Source: Sulfurovum sp. (lineage in GTDB: Bacteria > Campylobacterota > Campylobacteria > Campylobacterales > Sulfurovaceae). Taken from it: a stretch of 64,000 bases of DNA. Shown piece by piece: positions 6,122 to 14,245 of this stretch. Each line of letters begins with the position of its first letter. Position 1 is the stretch's first letter. Below the pieces are notes generated by a model. It was given only the letters and a program-made list of their open reading frames with translations, was not told where the DNA came from and did no database searches. Made by a program: the position numbers and the translations under genes. The stretch spans positions 1-64,000 of the forward strand of contig JAMOSB010000017.1 in NCBI GenBank assembly GCA_027068485.1, given 5' to 3'.

Positions 6122-6805
6122 CTACCCAAAGAGAGAGGAGCCGACTCTTACGAGGTTGGATCCACATTTGATGGCGAGTGGATAATCTGAACTCATGCCC
6201 ATGGAGCAGAGGGTGGCTCCCTCTTTTTGGAGGGTTTCGTAGATGCGGTGGGTGGTCTCAAAGCTCTGTTGTATGAGGGGGGTCTCCTCGGTGTGGGCTC
6301 CGATGCTCATCACCCCTTTGAGTCTGATCTGAGGGAAACGCTCTTGGATCTCTTGGTAGATATCGACTGCCTCTTCTGGCATGACACCTGATTTGGTCTG
6401 CTCTTTGGCACTGTTGATCTGTAGTAGCATCGCCATGGTTTGGTTCTGCTCTGTGAGCTTTTTGTTGAGTGCCTCTGCGAGTGCGAGGCTATCGAGCGCG
6501 TGGAAGAGGGTGGGTCTTTGGGCGATAAGTTTATTGATCTTGTTCTTTTGGAGTGAGCCGATCATATGCCACTGGAGTGGAAGCTCCTCTAGGCTCTCCA
6601 TGCGTTGGGTGAGTTGTTGGACTTGGTTCTCTCCAAAGGCACGCTGTCCAAGCTGATAGAGGCTCTGGATATTCTCTATCTCGGTGTATTTTCCCACTGC
6701 CACTAGCTGTACAATATGGTGTTCACTCACACTGATGCGTGCCTCTTCTATCGTCCAGATGACCCTGTCGAGGTTGTGTCGTAGTTGTTCTTTCTCTTGT
6801 ATCAT
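6122..6805 (-). CDS. yggS: YggS family pyridoxal phosphate-binding protein
   Basis: A 227-residue PLP-binding protein of the PLPHP family, which helps keep B6 vitamers and amino-acid pools balanced and has no known catalytic turnover. The PLP lysine is Lys39 in VQLVAVGKY. Other family blocks are AFGENQVQQL, WHMIGSLQKNK, LLQINSAKEQTKSG and MGMSSDYPLAIKCGSNLVRVGS. Length is normal. It lies 21 bases after rseP with its own GGAGGAG-like ribosome site, so the two form one operon. Confidence 0.92.
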   Translation of the reverse strand: MIQEKEQLRHNLDRVIWTIEEARISVSEHHIVQLVAVGKYTEIENIQSLYQLGQRAFGENQVQQLTQRMESLEELPLQWHMIGSLQKNKINKLIAQRPTLFHALDSLALAEALNKKLTEQNQTMAMLLQINSAKEQTKSGVMPEEAVDIYQEIQERFPQIRLKGVMSIGAHTEETPLIQQSFETTHRIYETLQKEGATLCSMGMSSDYPLAIKCGSNLVRVGSSLFG

Positions 6806-6826
6806 AAGTATCTCCTCCTAAATAAT

Positions 6827-7882
6827 TTAACCCATCATCAGACGGTTGAAGTCGTTGTAGAGTCCTAGTAGCATCAAGGAGAGCAGTAGTCCCCACCCCA
6901 CCATCGTGATATAGTACATTGCTCCATCACTGGGTGCTTTGCCTCTCATAATCTCATAGAGATTAAACATAATATGCCCTCCATCTAGGGCGGGGATAGG
7001 CAGAAGATTGAGTACGCCGAGGTTGACCGAGATGAGTGCGGTAAAGAAGAGTAGGGAGAGTATCCCTGCACTACTGGCTTGGGCGGTTATATCGACGATG
7101 GTGATAACCCCTCCGAGTTTGTCCGCTCCCACTACACCTGTGATGAGTTTCTGGAGACTTTGGAAGATAAGTAGACTCGCATTATAGGTTTGTTCTAGGG
7201 CATAGCCAAGCCCCTCACCAAGCCCATAGTAGACGGTGGTTTGTCTACCTAGTGGGCTGATCCCGATAATCTGACGGCTAATGGTCTCTCCAAAGATATT
7301 TTTCTCCTTGATGATCTTGGGGGTAAGGGTGAGGGAGATACGGCTCTGGTTGCGTTCGAGGGTGACCTGTAGAGTGCCGTGGCTCTGGTTGATCGCCTCT
7401 CCTATCTCCTCCCAGTAGCTCAGAGGGGTGCCGTTGATACTGAGGATCTTATCGTCTTTTTGGAGACCTGCGTGTTGTGCGGGGGTTGCCTCTCCTACCT
7501 CTCCCACAAAAGGGAGAAGCTTTGGTACACCCAAAAAGGAGATAGCAAGATAGAGTAGAAACGCCATAAAGAAGTTGGCAAAGGGACCTGCAAGGAGGAT
7601 AATGATGCGTTGCCACGGTTTTTTGGTGGTGTAGCTATCGCTACCATTGCTAGTCTGTGTTGGGTCACTATCATCCTGCCCTTTCATCTTGACATACCCC
7701 CCAAGAGGGATGAGAGAGAGACTCCACTCTGTGGTACCGATGGTTTTGGTGAAGAGTCGTTTGCCAAATCCAATACTAAAGACATCGACTCGCACACCAA
7801 AGAGGCGTGCCGCACTAAAATGCCCCAACTCATGAAAGAAGATAAGGAGTGACAAGACCAGTAATGCAACCAAAATACCCAT
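6827..7882 (-). CDS. rseP: RIP zinc metalloprotease RseP (site-2 protease)
   Basis: A 351-residue inner-membrane protease that cuts substrates such as anti-sigma factors or signal-peptide remnants within the bilayer. The zinc motif HELGH is at residues 17-21 in the first helix, followed by FSIGFGKRLF and SLIPLGGYVKMKGQ. A single PDZ domain lies around residues 115-190, and the LLPIPALDGGH motif gives the third zinc ligand. E. coli RseP has two PDZ domains; one is normal in many other bacteria. I chose ATG 7882 because an AAGGA site lies 5-7 bases upstream; ATG 7888 is too close to it. A longer frame upstream would cross the promoter at 7907-7912. Confidence 0.92.
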   Translation of the reverse strand: MGILVALLVLSLLIFFHELGHFSAARLFGVRVDVFSIGFGKRLFTKTIGTTEWSLSLIPLGGYVKMKGQDDSDPTQTSNGSDSYTTKKPWQRIIILLAGPFANFFMAFLLYLAISFLGVPKLLPFVGEVGEATPAQHAGLQKDDKILSINGTPLSYWEEIGEAINQSHGTLQVTLERNQSRISLTLTPKIIKEKNIFGETISRQIIGISPLGRQTTVYYGLGEGLGYALEQTYNASLLIFQSLQKLITGVVGADKLGGVITIVDITAQASSAGILSLLFFTALISVNLGVLNLLPIPALDGGHIMFNLYEIMRGKAPSDGAMYYITMVGWGLLLSLMLLGLYNDFNRLMMG

Positions 7883-7906
7883 AAACATCCTTGCAATTTT
7901 TGGGAG

Positions 7907-7912
7907 ATTATA
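7907..7912 (-). promoter_or_regulatory. -10 element for rseP-yggS
   Basis: On the minus strand the sequence reads CTGCTATAATCTCC, with TATAAT 19-25 bases upstream of the rseP start. No convincing -35 hexamer is present, a common situation in Campylobacterota. Confidence 0.55.
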
Positions 7913-8005
7913 GCAGAGAGTTGTAAAAATTTGATATGAATTAAAAGAATAGTAGTAAAGTTTTGATAAAATAACTCTAAACATTAACCAATAAAGGATC
8001 GACCC

Positions 8006-9088
8006 GTGGAAGAGAAGAGAGAAGTAGTAGATCAGACACAAGAAGAGCAAGAAGAGCAAGAGGTACTTCAGGCAGAGGAGAGTAGAGAACTTCAAGAGCA
8101 AGTAGAGGCTTCTGAAGCTGTAGAAGAGGCGTATTCTGAGGAGGTCTCCTTGAGTAAGCAAGAGGAGGCGGAGATGCTCATTAATGAGGCACGGACAATC
8201 GTCGCAAATGCTGACAATCAAACCCAAGAGTGTAAACTCCTCCTCTCTGATGACTTGAGCAACTATGAAGAGGCAAAAGCATCACTGCTTAGTGGTGGTT
8301 TGGAGGCGAGTGAGGCACTGTTGATAGAGCTTGCACCACCTGCGGATGAGGATAGGGTAGAGGAGAAGAGTGTTGAGGAGTCTACGGTCGTCTTTGAGAG
8401 TAAAGAGGAGCTTGCTCCAATGTTTGTGCGTGATGTATCGAGTGGTAAGTTTACAGGCTTCTTGCTTGGTCTCATCGGAGCAGGTGCGACAGTGGCAGGT
8501 ATGGCATACTTCGCAAGTGATAAGTTAGGGCAGGCACTAGACTTCTCCAAAGTTCCAACCAAAGAGAGTATCGATGCGATCTTGGGGTGGTTTGGTACGC
8601 TTGTAGGCATGAGTGATGATATCAATGTCGGTGGGGCGGTAGTGGGTCTCTCTGCATTGGTCGTGATGGTGATACTCTACAAGATTCGTGTCTCCAAAAA
8701 AGCGACCAAGAATCTTGCATTTGCGGTAGCACAGCTTGAAGAGGCAGAGGAGTATGCACTCCATAAAGGTAACTGTAAAAATGAGATGGATCGTGTCGAT
8801 GCCCATATCAATGACTCAATCAAGACTCTCAATACCTACCGTGTCCTCCTTAATGAGCAGGTTGGAAAACTCCAGCGAATCCTCTATATCGAGGGTAAAA
8901 AAGAGGAGGGTGAACGCTACCATGAGAAGTCTATCATCGAGATGAACGATACACAGACACTACTCCAGAGTATTCATGCCTTTATGGCAACACCGATGTC
9001 TCAAGAGGGTAAACTCGCTAGTGAGAGCGTACGCCTCTTACAAGGTGCGAAAAACAAGATGGATAGCCTACTCGCAAGACTCTACTAA
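8006..9088 (+). CDS. Uncharacterised two-helix membrane protein with coiled coils, first gene of a TonB-ExbBD operon
   Basis: A 360-residue protein I do not recognise. Residues 1-60 are extremely rich in Glu and Gln and probably form a charged coil. Residues 50-110 look helical. Two membrane segments follow, about 150-171 (GFLLGLIGAGATVAGMAYFA) and 206-226 (NVGGAVVGLSALVVMVILY). Residues 232-360 are predicted helical coiled coil. There is no signal peptide or lipobox. The GTG start follows AAAGGATC. The gene lies 12 bases before tonB, then exbB and exbD, so it probably works with that energised complex in the inner membrane. A -10-like TAAAAT is at 7967-7972. Confidence 0.75.
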   Translation: MEEKREVVDQTQEEQEEQEVLQAEESRELQEQVEASEAVEEAYSEEVSLSKQEEAEMLINEARTIVANADNQTQECKLLLSDDLSNYEEAKASLLSGGLEASEALLIELAPPADEDRVEEKSVEESTVVFESKEELAPMFVRDVSSGKFTGFLLGLIGAGATVAGMAYFASDKLGQALDFSKVPTKESIDAILGWFGTLVGMSDDINVGGAVVGLSALVVMVILYKIRVSKKATKNLAFAVAQLEEAEEYALHKGNCKNEMDRVDAHINDSIKTLNTYRVLLNEQVGKLQRILYIEGKKEEGERYHEKSIIEMNDTQTLLQSIHAFMATPMSQEGKLASESVRLLQGAKNKMDSLLARLY

Positions 9089-9100
9089 GGTCTGGAGAAG

Positions 9101-9802
9101 GTGAGGGATCTACTACCGCTTCTTGTCTCTTTTGTCATGGTATGGATGCTCCATGAGTGGTTCTTGGGGTATGCTAAAGAGGAGAGGCAGGTGTGGATCG
9201 CCCCTCCACTTCAAACGCACCACGATCCCAAGGTCAATCTCAAGCCCCTATCACTCTCCCTATGCATGGCACCTATGAGACCCCCATCCACTACACCCCA
9301 AGCCTCTAAAGCACGCCAAGAGCCTATCCAAGAGACCACGACTCCGCACGATACACCCCCTCTACCCAAGAGTCCTACCGCAGTGCATCCCCTAGCCCAA
9401 TCTAGTAAGGCATCACAGGAGAAGTCAGAGCCACAGTCACCAAGCCTCTCTACCCCTGCCCCAGCTACCCAAACCAAGAGCCAGCCACCTCCTACCTCGC
9501 CTCAGCTCAAAAAGCTTAGAGACACCTATCTCAGTCGGGTACAGCAACTTATCGAACGCCACAAATACTACCCCGATAGAGCTAAGCAGAGGCGAGAGGA
9601 GGGGGTGGTCTTGGTGAGGTTTACTATTGCTTCTGATGGCAAGATAGTGGAGCTTAGTATCGCCAAGCGTTCTGCGTATCGTCGGCTTGACCGTGCCACA
9701 CTCAAGGGGATCAAATCGATAGGGCAGTTCCCCCCTATCCCCCCCAAACTACAGATAGCACAGATGACTTTGACTGTGCCTATCTACTATAAAATAGACT
9801 AG
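9101..9802 (+). CDS. tonB: TonB-like energy transducer
   Basis: A 233-residue protein with an uncleaved N-terminal anchor (about residues 4-20, LLPLLVSFVMVWMLHEW), a long Pro/Ser/Thr-rich periplasmic linker (about 50-150), and a C-terminal TonB domain (about 155-233). The latter includes the YYP motif in RHKYYPDRAK and VVLVRFTIASDGKIVE. TonB proteins carry proton-motive energy from ExbB-ExbD to outer-membrane transporters. Unlike the classical arrangement no receptor gene is adjacent, so the cargo is unknown. The GTG start follows GGAGAAG. It precedes exbB by 8 bases. Confidence 0.88.
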   Translation: MRDLLPLLVSFVMVWMLHEWFLGYAKEERQVWIAPPLQTHHDPKVNLKPLSLSLCMAPMRPPSTTPQASKARQEPIQETTTPHDTPPLPKSPTAVHPLAQSSKASQEKSEPQSPSLSTPAPATQTKSQPPPTSPQLKKLRDTYLSRVQQLIERHKYYPDRAKQRREEGVVLVRFTIASDGKIVELSIAKRSAYRRLDRATLKGIKSIGQFPPIPPKLQIAQMTLTVPIYYKID

Positions 9803-9810
9803 GAGAGAGT

Positions 9811-10317
9811 ATGTTGGAGATAGCAGAGTATATCGAGCGAGGTGGGGTGATTGTCACCCTTCTGATCGGATTAAATATCTTTGGGTTTACCCTGATGTTG
9901 TGGAAGTTTCTACTGCTTACCCTGATACGGTGGCGAGAGTTGGATATGGTAGAGCGTGTCTTGGTCTTTGTGAAGCGACACAATGAGGCGTTTGATAAGG
10001 AGCTACTAGACAATGCACTGCGTATGGAGATACAGAAGTTGGAGTTTGGGCTGAGTAGTATCAAGATCATCGCCTTGATCGCACCACTACTGGGGCTACT
10101 CGGGACGGTACTCGGGGTCTTGAGTGCCTTTGATGCGATTGCCAAGCAGGGGTTGGGAGATCCTGCGGTCTTCTCATCGGGTATCTCTGTGGCACTTATC
10201 ACCACGGTCGCGGGGTTGATTGTCGCGATTCCGCACTATATCGGCTACAACTATCTCATCGCACGACTCGATGTGATAGAGCTACACCTAGAGCAAGAGG
10301 TCTTAGCACAGCTATGA
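9811..10317 (+). CDS. exbB: MotA/TolQ/ExbB family proton channel protein
   Basis: A 168-residue inner-membrane protein, shorter than E. coli ExbB and typical of the compact ExbB/TolQ type. It has an N-terminal helix (about 12-38), a cytoplasmic segment and two C-terminal helices. The conserved blocks IALIAPLLGLLGTVLGVLSA and GISVALITTVAGLIVAIPH carry the small and hydroxyl residues that line the proton path. It forms the stator-like complex with the ExbD encoded next and drives the TonB encoded before it. The last four bases overlap exbD. Confidence 0.9.
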   Translation: MLEIAEYIERGGVIVTLLIGLNIFGFTLMLWKFLLLTLIRWRELDMVERVLVFVKRHNEAFDKELLDNALRMEIQKLEFGLSSIKIIALIAPLLGLLGTVLGVLSAFDAIAKQGLGDPAVFSSGISVALITTVAGLIVAIPHYIGYNYLIARLDVIELHLEQEVLAQL

Positions 10318-10703
10318 GACGCAGAGAACCCCTCACCCCCGATATGACCCCATTAGTCGATGTGGTCTTTATCTTGCTGATCTTCTTTATCGTCACCTCC
10401 GTATTCAAGAGAGAGGAGCTACTCCTCCCCCTTACACTTCCTAGTGCTACGACACAACCACTTGAGGTGGAGTCCAAACCCTTGACGATAGAACTCTCCT
10501 CTGATCGTATCGCATTTCAGGGTGAAGTCCTCTCCCTAGAGCAACTTCAAGATAAGCTCCATACGATTAGCAACAAAGAGCGTCCACTCCTCCTCCGCAT
10601 CGATGAAGCGGTGACCTATAAACGGGTGGTAGCCCTCTTGGATCTACTCCAGCAAGCGAGCTTGACCCATCTCTCTTTGGTCACGACTACCCCCTCTCAC
10701 TAA
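10314..10703 (+). CDS. exbD: ExbD/TolR family biopolymer transport protein
   Basis: A 129-residue protein with one membrane helix (about 13-33) and a periplasmic domain. Asp16 in LTPDMTPLVDVVFILLIFF is the protonatable residue essential for energy transduction in this family. The start overlaps the exbB stop (ATGA), so the two are translated together. A pqi-type operon converges from the other side 30 bases later, with no clear terminator hairpin between. Confidence 0.9.
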   Translation: MRRREPLTPDMTPLVDVVFILLIFFIVTSVFKREELLLPLTLPSATTQPLEVESKPLTIELSSDRIAFQGEVLSLEQLQDKLHTISNKERPLLLRIDEAVTYKRVVALLDLLQQASLTHLSLVTTTPSH

Positions 10704-10733
10704 AAGCTATAACTCACACGCTTCTTTAGATTC

Positions 10734-11303
10734 TCAAAACCGCTTCAGCCCTTTGGCAATATTCTCTTCTAATGCGCCAAAGGCTTGATCCATGGAGTGG
10801 ACGATTTTTTCTATATCGTTGGGGGTGGTGGGGAGTGTGATGTGGAAGAGTTTGGCGATGCGTTTGGTGGTGTGGAGGTTCTCTAGCTCCCAGACGGCTT
10901 GGAGTGTGACACGGTCATCTTGGGCGATGAAGCGGGAGATTTGGAGTTTGAGTTTGATATCGGGTTGTCGGCTGAGTTCCCATGGGTAGGCGTAGATATC
11001 GGGGTGGTTAAACTTGGTCTGTAAAAAGGCGATGAGACGGTGGGTGAGTCCCTCTTGGAGATCCTCTGCCCAAGTCGCTCCACTCAAAAAAAGTACACTA
11101 CTTGCCGACTCAGCTACGGCGATCTCCCGCTTGAAGAGGTAGCGTGGTACGGTGACCTGTTCGATACCGATGAGGCGTTTGGTCGAGGGGTAGTGGTGTG
11201 TGGGGCTAGAGGGGGTCGAGAGGACAAAGAAGCGTGTTGAGCCACACCCTGCAAGGAGAAGGAGGAGTAGCGTTAGGGGGAGTAGGGATCTAAAAGCAGG
11301 CAT
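10734..11303 (-). CDS. pqiC: PqiC-like ABC-type transport auxiliary lipoprotein
   Basis: A 189-residue lipoprotein. The signal LTLLLLLLAGCGS ends at the lipidated Cys20. The rest matches the PqiC/YmbA (DUF330) family: RFFVLSTPSSPT at the mature N-terminus, then IGIEQVTVPRYLFKREIAV and WAEDLQEGLTHRL. PqiC sits in the outer membrane and docks the tip of the PqiB tunnel for lipid movement between membranes. It is the last gene of the pqiA-pqiA-pqiB-pqiC operon and starts at the last base of pqiB. Confidence 0.85.
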   Translation of the reverse strand: MPAFRSLLPLTLLLLLLAGCGSTRFFVLSTPSSPTHHYPSTKRLIGIEQVTVPRYLFKREIAVAESASSVLFLSGATWAEDLQEGLTHRLIAFLQTKFNHPDIYAYPWELSRQPDIKLKLQISRFIAQDDRVTLQAVWELENLHTTKRIAKLFHITLPTTPNDIEKIVHSMDQAFGALEENIAKGLKRF

Positions 11304-12940
11304 TATTTATCTCCAAAGATAAGTGAGTTGGGTTTGCGGTTGAGCATCTTGAAGAAGATCTCTAGTTGGTCACTTCCACGAGTGACGGCTTTGAGGGTCT
11401 GTGTGAGCTTACGCATGATGAGAGAGTTGCTCTTATAGCCCTTGACGACACGCTGAGTGGTCTTGAGGGTTTGGGTAAGGGTCTTGAGGCTTGTCTCTAT
11501 GGCATTTGGCATCGCTCTAAAGCTCTTTTGGTTGGTAAAGGCATGAATATCCTTAGCACTCTGTTTGAGTTCGATGAGGAGGGTGTTGAGGTTCTCGATG
11601 GGGGCTTGGCTCTGCTGTAGGAGGGTATTGAGTGAGGTGATGAGGGCTTCGAGCTTGAGATCATTGAGCTTGGTAGCGATCGCCTCGACTCTCTCCATCA
11701 GCCCTTGCTCTTGGGTCTGGCTCATAGGGAGTAGAGGGTACTGCTCCCCTTGGGTGAGGGTCTGTTGTGTCTGATTCTCCTCAAAGCACAAGGAGACAAA
11801 GAGCATCCCACTGATGGGATCAGCTTGGCTGAGCTTAGCACGCAGACCCTCTGTGATCGCTTGGTAGAAGTTCTCCTCTCCTGTATGGACTGCTCCTACA
11901 GTAGGGCGAAAGGCTGAGGTGTCGATGGTGAGGAGGATACGCCCCTCCATCTGATGAGAGTGGGGGTCATAGGAGAGGGTGATACGCTTCACACTTCCCA
12001 CCTCAAACCCCTCATACTCAACACTCGCCCCCTCTTTGAGCTTGGCGATGGAGCGTTGGGTATGAAGCTCAAAGTACTTGATAGCATGCCCCCCCTCTCC
12101 GATGCGTTTGCTCAAGGCTCTTGTATGGTTGGGGTAGAGGTGAAAGCTAAACTTCTCGGGGATAGTACGGCTACTATCCTCTCCTGAGGAGGAGAAGCTC
12201 AACGCCCCTTGGATAAGCTGGCTGAGTGGGGCGACATTGACATTGAGTTTGCCATGGGAGAGATCGAAATCGACCATACTACTCACCCAAAACTTGGAGT
12301 CGGTATGGAGGTAGGGGATAAAGGCTTTGTTGATATAGACCTCATAGGCGATGCCTTTGCCATCGAGTGCCATATGGACATACTCGACCGCTCCTGCTTG
12401 GAGGTTGTTGAAGTAGATGGGGGTACCCTCTTTGATATGGTAGCCTTGGGGAGAGTAGAGGTGGAAGTACTCGCCTTGCTTATCCTCTCTGTAGGCGTGA
12501 GAGAGTCCACGAAAGATGCGTTTTTGCTCCACACCCTCTTGGGTAAACATATTGATATAGGTGCCTGAGATAAGGGTGTCTAGCCCACTCACGCCCCCCA
12601 TACTCACCTCGGCTTTGACGATCCAAAACTTGGTATTTTCATTGAGGAATCGCTTGGCGGTCTTGTCGATACGCACAAAGACCACGACCCCATTGCCATC
12701 GTTTTGGAGTTGGATTTTGGTCACCTTGCCGATGGGGACATCTTTGTATTTGATACGGCTCTGACCCGCTTGGAGTCCCTCGTTTTTGGGGAAGATGATC
12801 TTGATCTCTGGTCCAAGCTGTGCGTAGTACTGATAGGCGAGCCACCCCGCAATCATCAACGCCACAAACGGCACAAGCCAGATGGAGGTGATGAGGTTAA
12901 ACTTTTTGGACTCTTCTACTTGGGGGATATTTTGAAGCAT
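11303..12940 (-). CDS. pqiB: PqiB/MCE-domain lipid transport protein
   Basis: A 545-residue protein with one N-terminal membrane helix (about 20-37, SIWLVPFVALMIAGWLAYQ) and three MCE domains. Their starts are visible as IIFPKNEGLQAGQSRIKYKD (about 45), YHLYSP-like FHLYSPQGYHIKEGTPIYF (about 155) and LHTQRSIAKLKEGASVEYEG (about 290). The remaining 150 residues are helical and would form the central channel. PqiB hexamers stack into a tunnel that spans the periplasm and carries lipids. It follows pqiA by 13 bases. Confidence 0.9.
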   Translation of the reverse strand: MLQNIPQVEESKKFNLITSIWLVPFVALMIAGWLAYQYYAQLGPEIKIIFPKNEGLQAGQSRIKYKDVPIGKVTKIQLQNDGNGVVVFVRIDKTAKRFLNENTKFWIVKAEVSMGGVSGLDTLISGTYINMFTQEGVEQKRIFRGLSHAYREDKQGEYFHLYSPQGYHIKEGTPIYFNNLQAGAVEYVHMALDGKGIAYEVYINKAFIPYLHTDSKFWVSSMVDFDLSHGKLNVNVAPLSQLIQGALSFSSSGEDSSRTIPEKFSFHLYPNHTRALSKRIGEGGHAIKYFELHTQRSIAKLKEGASVEYEGFEVGSVKRITLSYDPHSHQMEGRILLTIDTSAFRPTVGAVHTGEENFYQAITEGLRAKLSQADPISGMLFVSLCFEENQTQQTLTQGEQYPLLPMSQTQEQGLMERVEAIATKLNDLKLEALITSLNTLLQQSQAPIENLNTLLIELKQSAKDIHAFTNQKSFRAMPNAIETSLKTLTQTLKTTQRVVKGYKSNSLIMRKLTQTLKAVTRGSDQLEIFFKMLNRKPNSLIFGDK

Positions 12941-12953
12941 GGAACTCCTTCAC

Positions 12954-13562
12954 TCAAAATCTATAGGGGGACTCTTGAATGAGTCGTTCATCAAAGGCGT
13001 GGGCTGCCAAGAGGGTAAAAAAGACAGAGATCGCAAAGGCGGTCGCTGCGGTGCCTGCGACAATCTGGATATTGCTCAGGTGGATGAGGGCGGAGAGTAT
13101 TGCCACAACGAAGACATCAACCATCGACCATGGTCCTACGACCTCGGTCATATAGTAGAGCTTATGTTTGTCTACTTTTCGCTCCTTGCCAAGGGGGTAC
13201 TTGACACTGATAAGCAGATAGAGCAGGATAAAAAACTTCATCACAGGGATCACAATCGACGCAAAGAAGATCACCACCGCAATGGGGTAGGAGCCATGCT
13301 CCCAGAGTAGTATCACCCCCCCTACGATGGTACTCCCCTCGACCATACCAAACTGTTTGGTGATGAGCATCGGATAGAGGTTGGCAGGGATATAGGCGAT
13401 GATAGCAGTGATGAGAAATGCCCAGCTCCGCTCTGTCTTGAAGCGTCTGTGGTGGTAGATAGCACTCTCACACCGCCGACAGCAGTTACTCTTGCCTTTG
13501 TCGATATTGACCGCTTCACAGATGGGGCATCGGATAAGTTGTTTGGGATCGACCTCTAGCAT
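12954..13562 (-). CDS. pqiA: PqiA-like inner-membrane protein, second half-size copy
   Basis: A 202-residue protein with a CPIC...CCRRCESAIYHHRR zinc-ribbon-like N-terminus followed by four membrane helices. E. coli PqiA is a single protein of about 420 residues made of two such halves; here the halves are separate genes that overlap by 7 bases. The RSWAFLITAIIAYIPANLYP and VSVKYP-like sections fit the PqiA family. It is the presumed inner-membrane platform for the PqiB tunnel. Confidence 0.87.
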   Translation of the reverse strand: MLEVDPKQLIRCPICEAVNIDKGKSNCCRRCESAIYHHRRFKTERSWAFLITAIIAYIPANLYPMLITKQFGMVEGSTIVGGVILLWEHGSYPIAVVIFFASIVIPVMKFFILLYLLISVKYPLGKERKVDKHKLYYMTEVVGPWSMVDVFVVAILSALIHLSNIQIVAGTAATAFAISVFFTLLAAHAFDERLIQESPYRF

Positions 13563-14203
13563 CCTCTACCTTGTGGGAAAAAGAGCCGTTTATGGAGCAT
13601 CCATATCTCAGAGATGCGTATCATCTTGGTGATATAGAGATCAACTGCCACGAAGAGTACCAATGCCCAAAAGGCAGTCCCTATCTCTATTTGAGCATAG
13701 CCGATGAGCTTGACAAGGGAGACGAGTATCGAGAGGAGGAAGATATCGCTCATGCTCCACGGGATACTACGGGAGAGGAGGACAAGAAGCCGTCGTGTGA
13801 GCCTCTCCCCTCGCTGTAGCTTGAGAAGTGTAAAGATCCATAAGTAGAGCAAAAAGACCCCCAAAGGGAAGATAAAGATCAAGAAACTACAGAAGATCCC
13901 TACGATATAGAAGCCATGCTCAAAGAGGCTCAAGAAGGTCTTGGGGATGGTGATAAACTGGGCATGCCCCAAAATCTCTATCTTGACGATTGGAAAGAAG
14001 TTGGCAACAAAGAAGAAGATGAGTGCGGTGATGCTCAGTGCCAACCCACGATCAATCAGATGAGAGTCGTAGCGGTACATCATCGTCCCGCAGGCACTAC
14101 AGTATGCCATCGCACCATCACGAAGCGGTATCTCGTGGTGGAGGGTCTGACATTTATGGCAGATGATAAAGTCATCGAGTGCCTCTTCATTTTCAATTTT
14201 CAT
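13556..14203 (-). CDS. pqiA: PqiA-like inner-membrane protein, first half-size copy
   Basis: About 215 residues from ATG 14203. The zinc ribbon uses CHKCQTLHH and YCSACGTMMYR, followed by four membrane helices including LALSITALIFFFVANFFPIV. It forms the N-terminal half of a split PqiA with the next gene. An in-frame TTG at 14221 would add six residues, but neither start has a ribosome site. The region immediately upstream is the palindrome 14203-14220, and an ATG there would give an almost leaderless mRNA if the -10 within it is used. It heads the pqi operon. Confidence 0.85.
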   Translation of the reverse strand: MKIENEEALDDFIICHKCQTLHHEIPLRDGAMAYCSACGTMMYRYDSHLIDRGLALSITALIFFFVANFFPIVKIEILGHAQFITIPKTFLSLFEHGFYIVGIFCSFLIFIFPLGVFLLYLWIFTLLKLQRGERLTRRLLVLLSRSIPWSMSDIFLLSILVSLVKLIGYAQIEIGTAFWALVLFVAVDLYITKMIRISEIWMLHKRLFFPQGRGC

Positions 14204-14220
14204 GGCTATAATTATAGCCA
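14203..14220. promoter_or_regulatory. Perfect palindrome with back-to-back -10 elements
   Basis: TGGCTATAATTATAGCCA is an 18-bp perfect palindrome. It contains TATAAT on the plus strand (14207-14212) and on the minus strand (14216-14211), located between the divergent pqiA and DAG-kinase-like genes. The plus-strand box sits well for the gene at 14246. The minus-strand box lies almost on the pqiA start. It may also be a protein-binding site. Confidence 0.5.
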
Positions 14221-14245
14221 ATAAATCTAAGGATTAAGGATAGGT

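Noticed and set aside
7883-8227. In-frame extension of rseP by more than 110 codons
   Set aside because: It crosses the TATAAT promoter and the start of the divergent 8006 gene; RseP begins directly with the HELGH-bearing helix.
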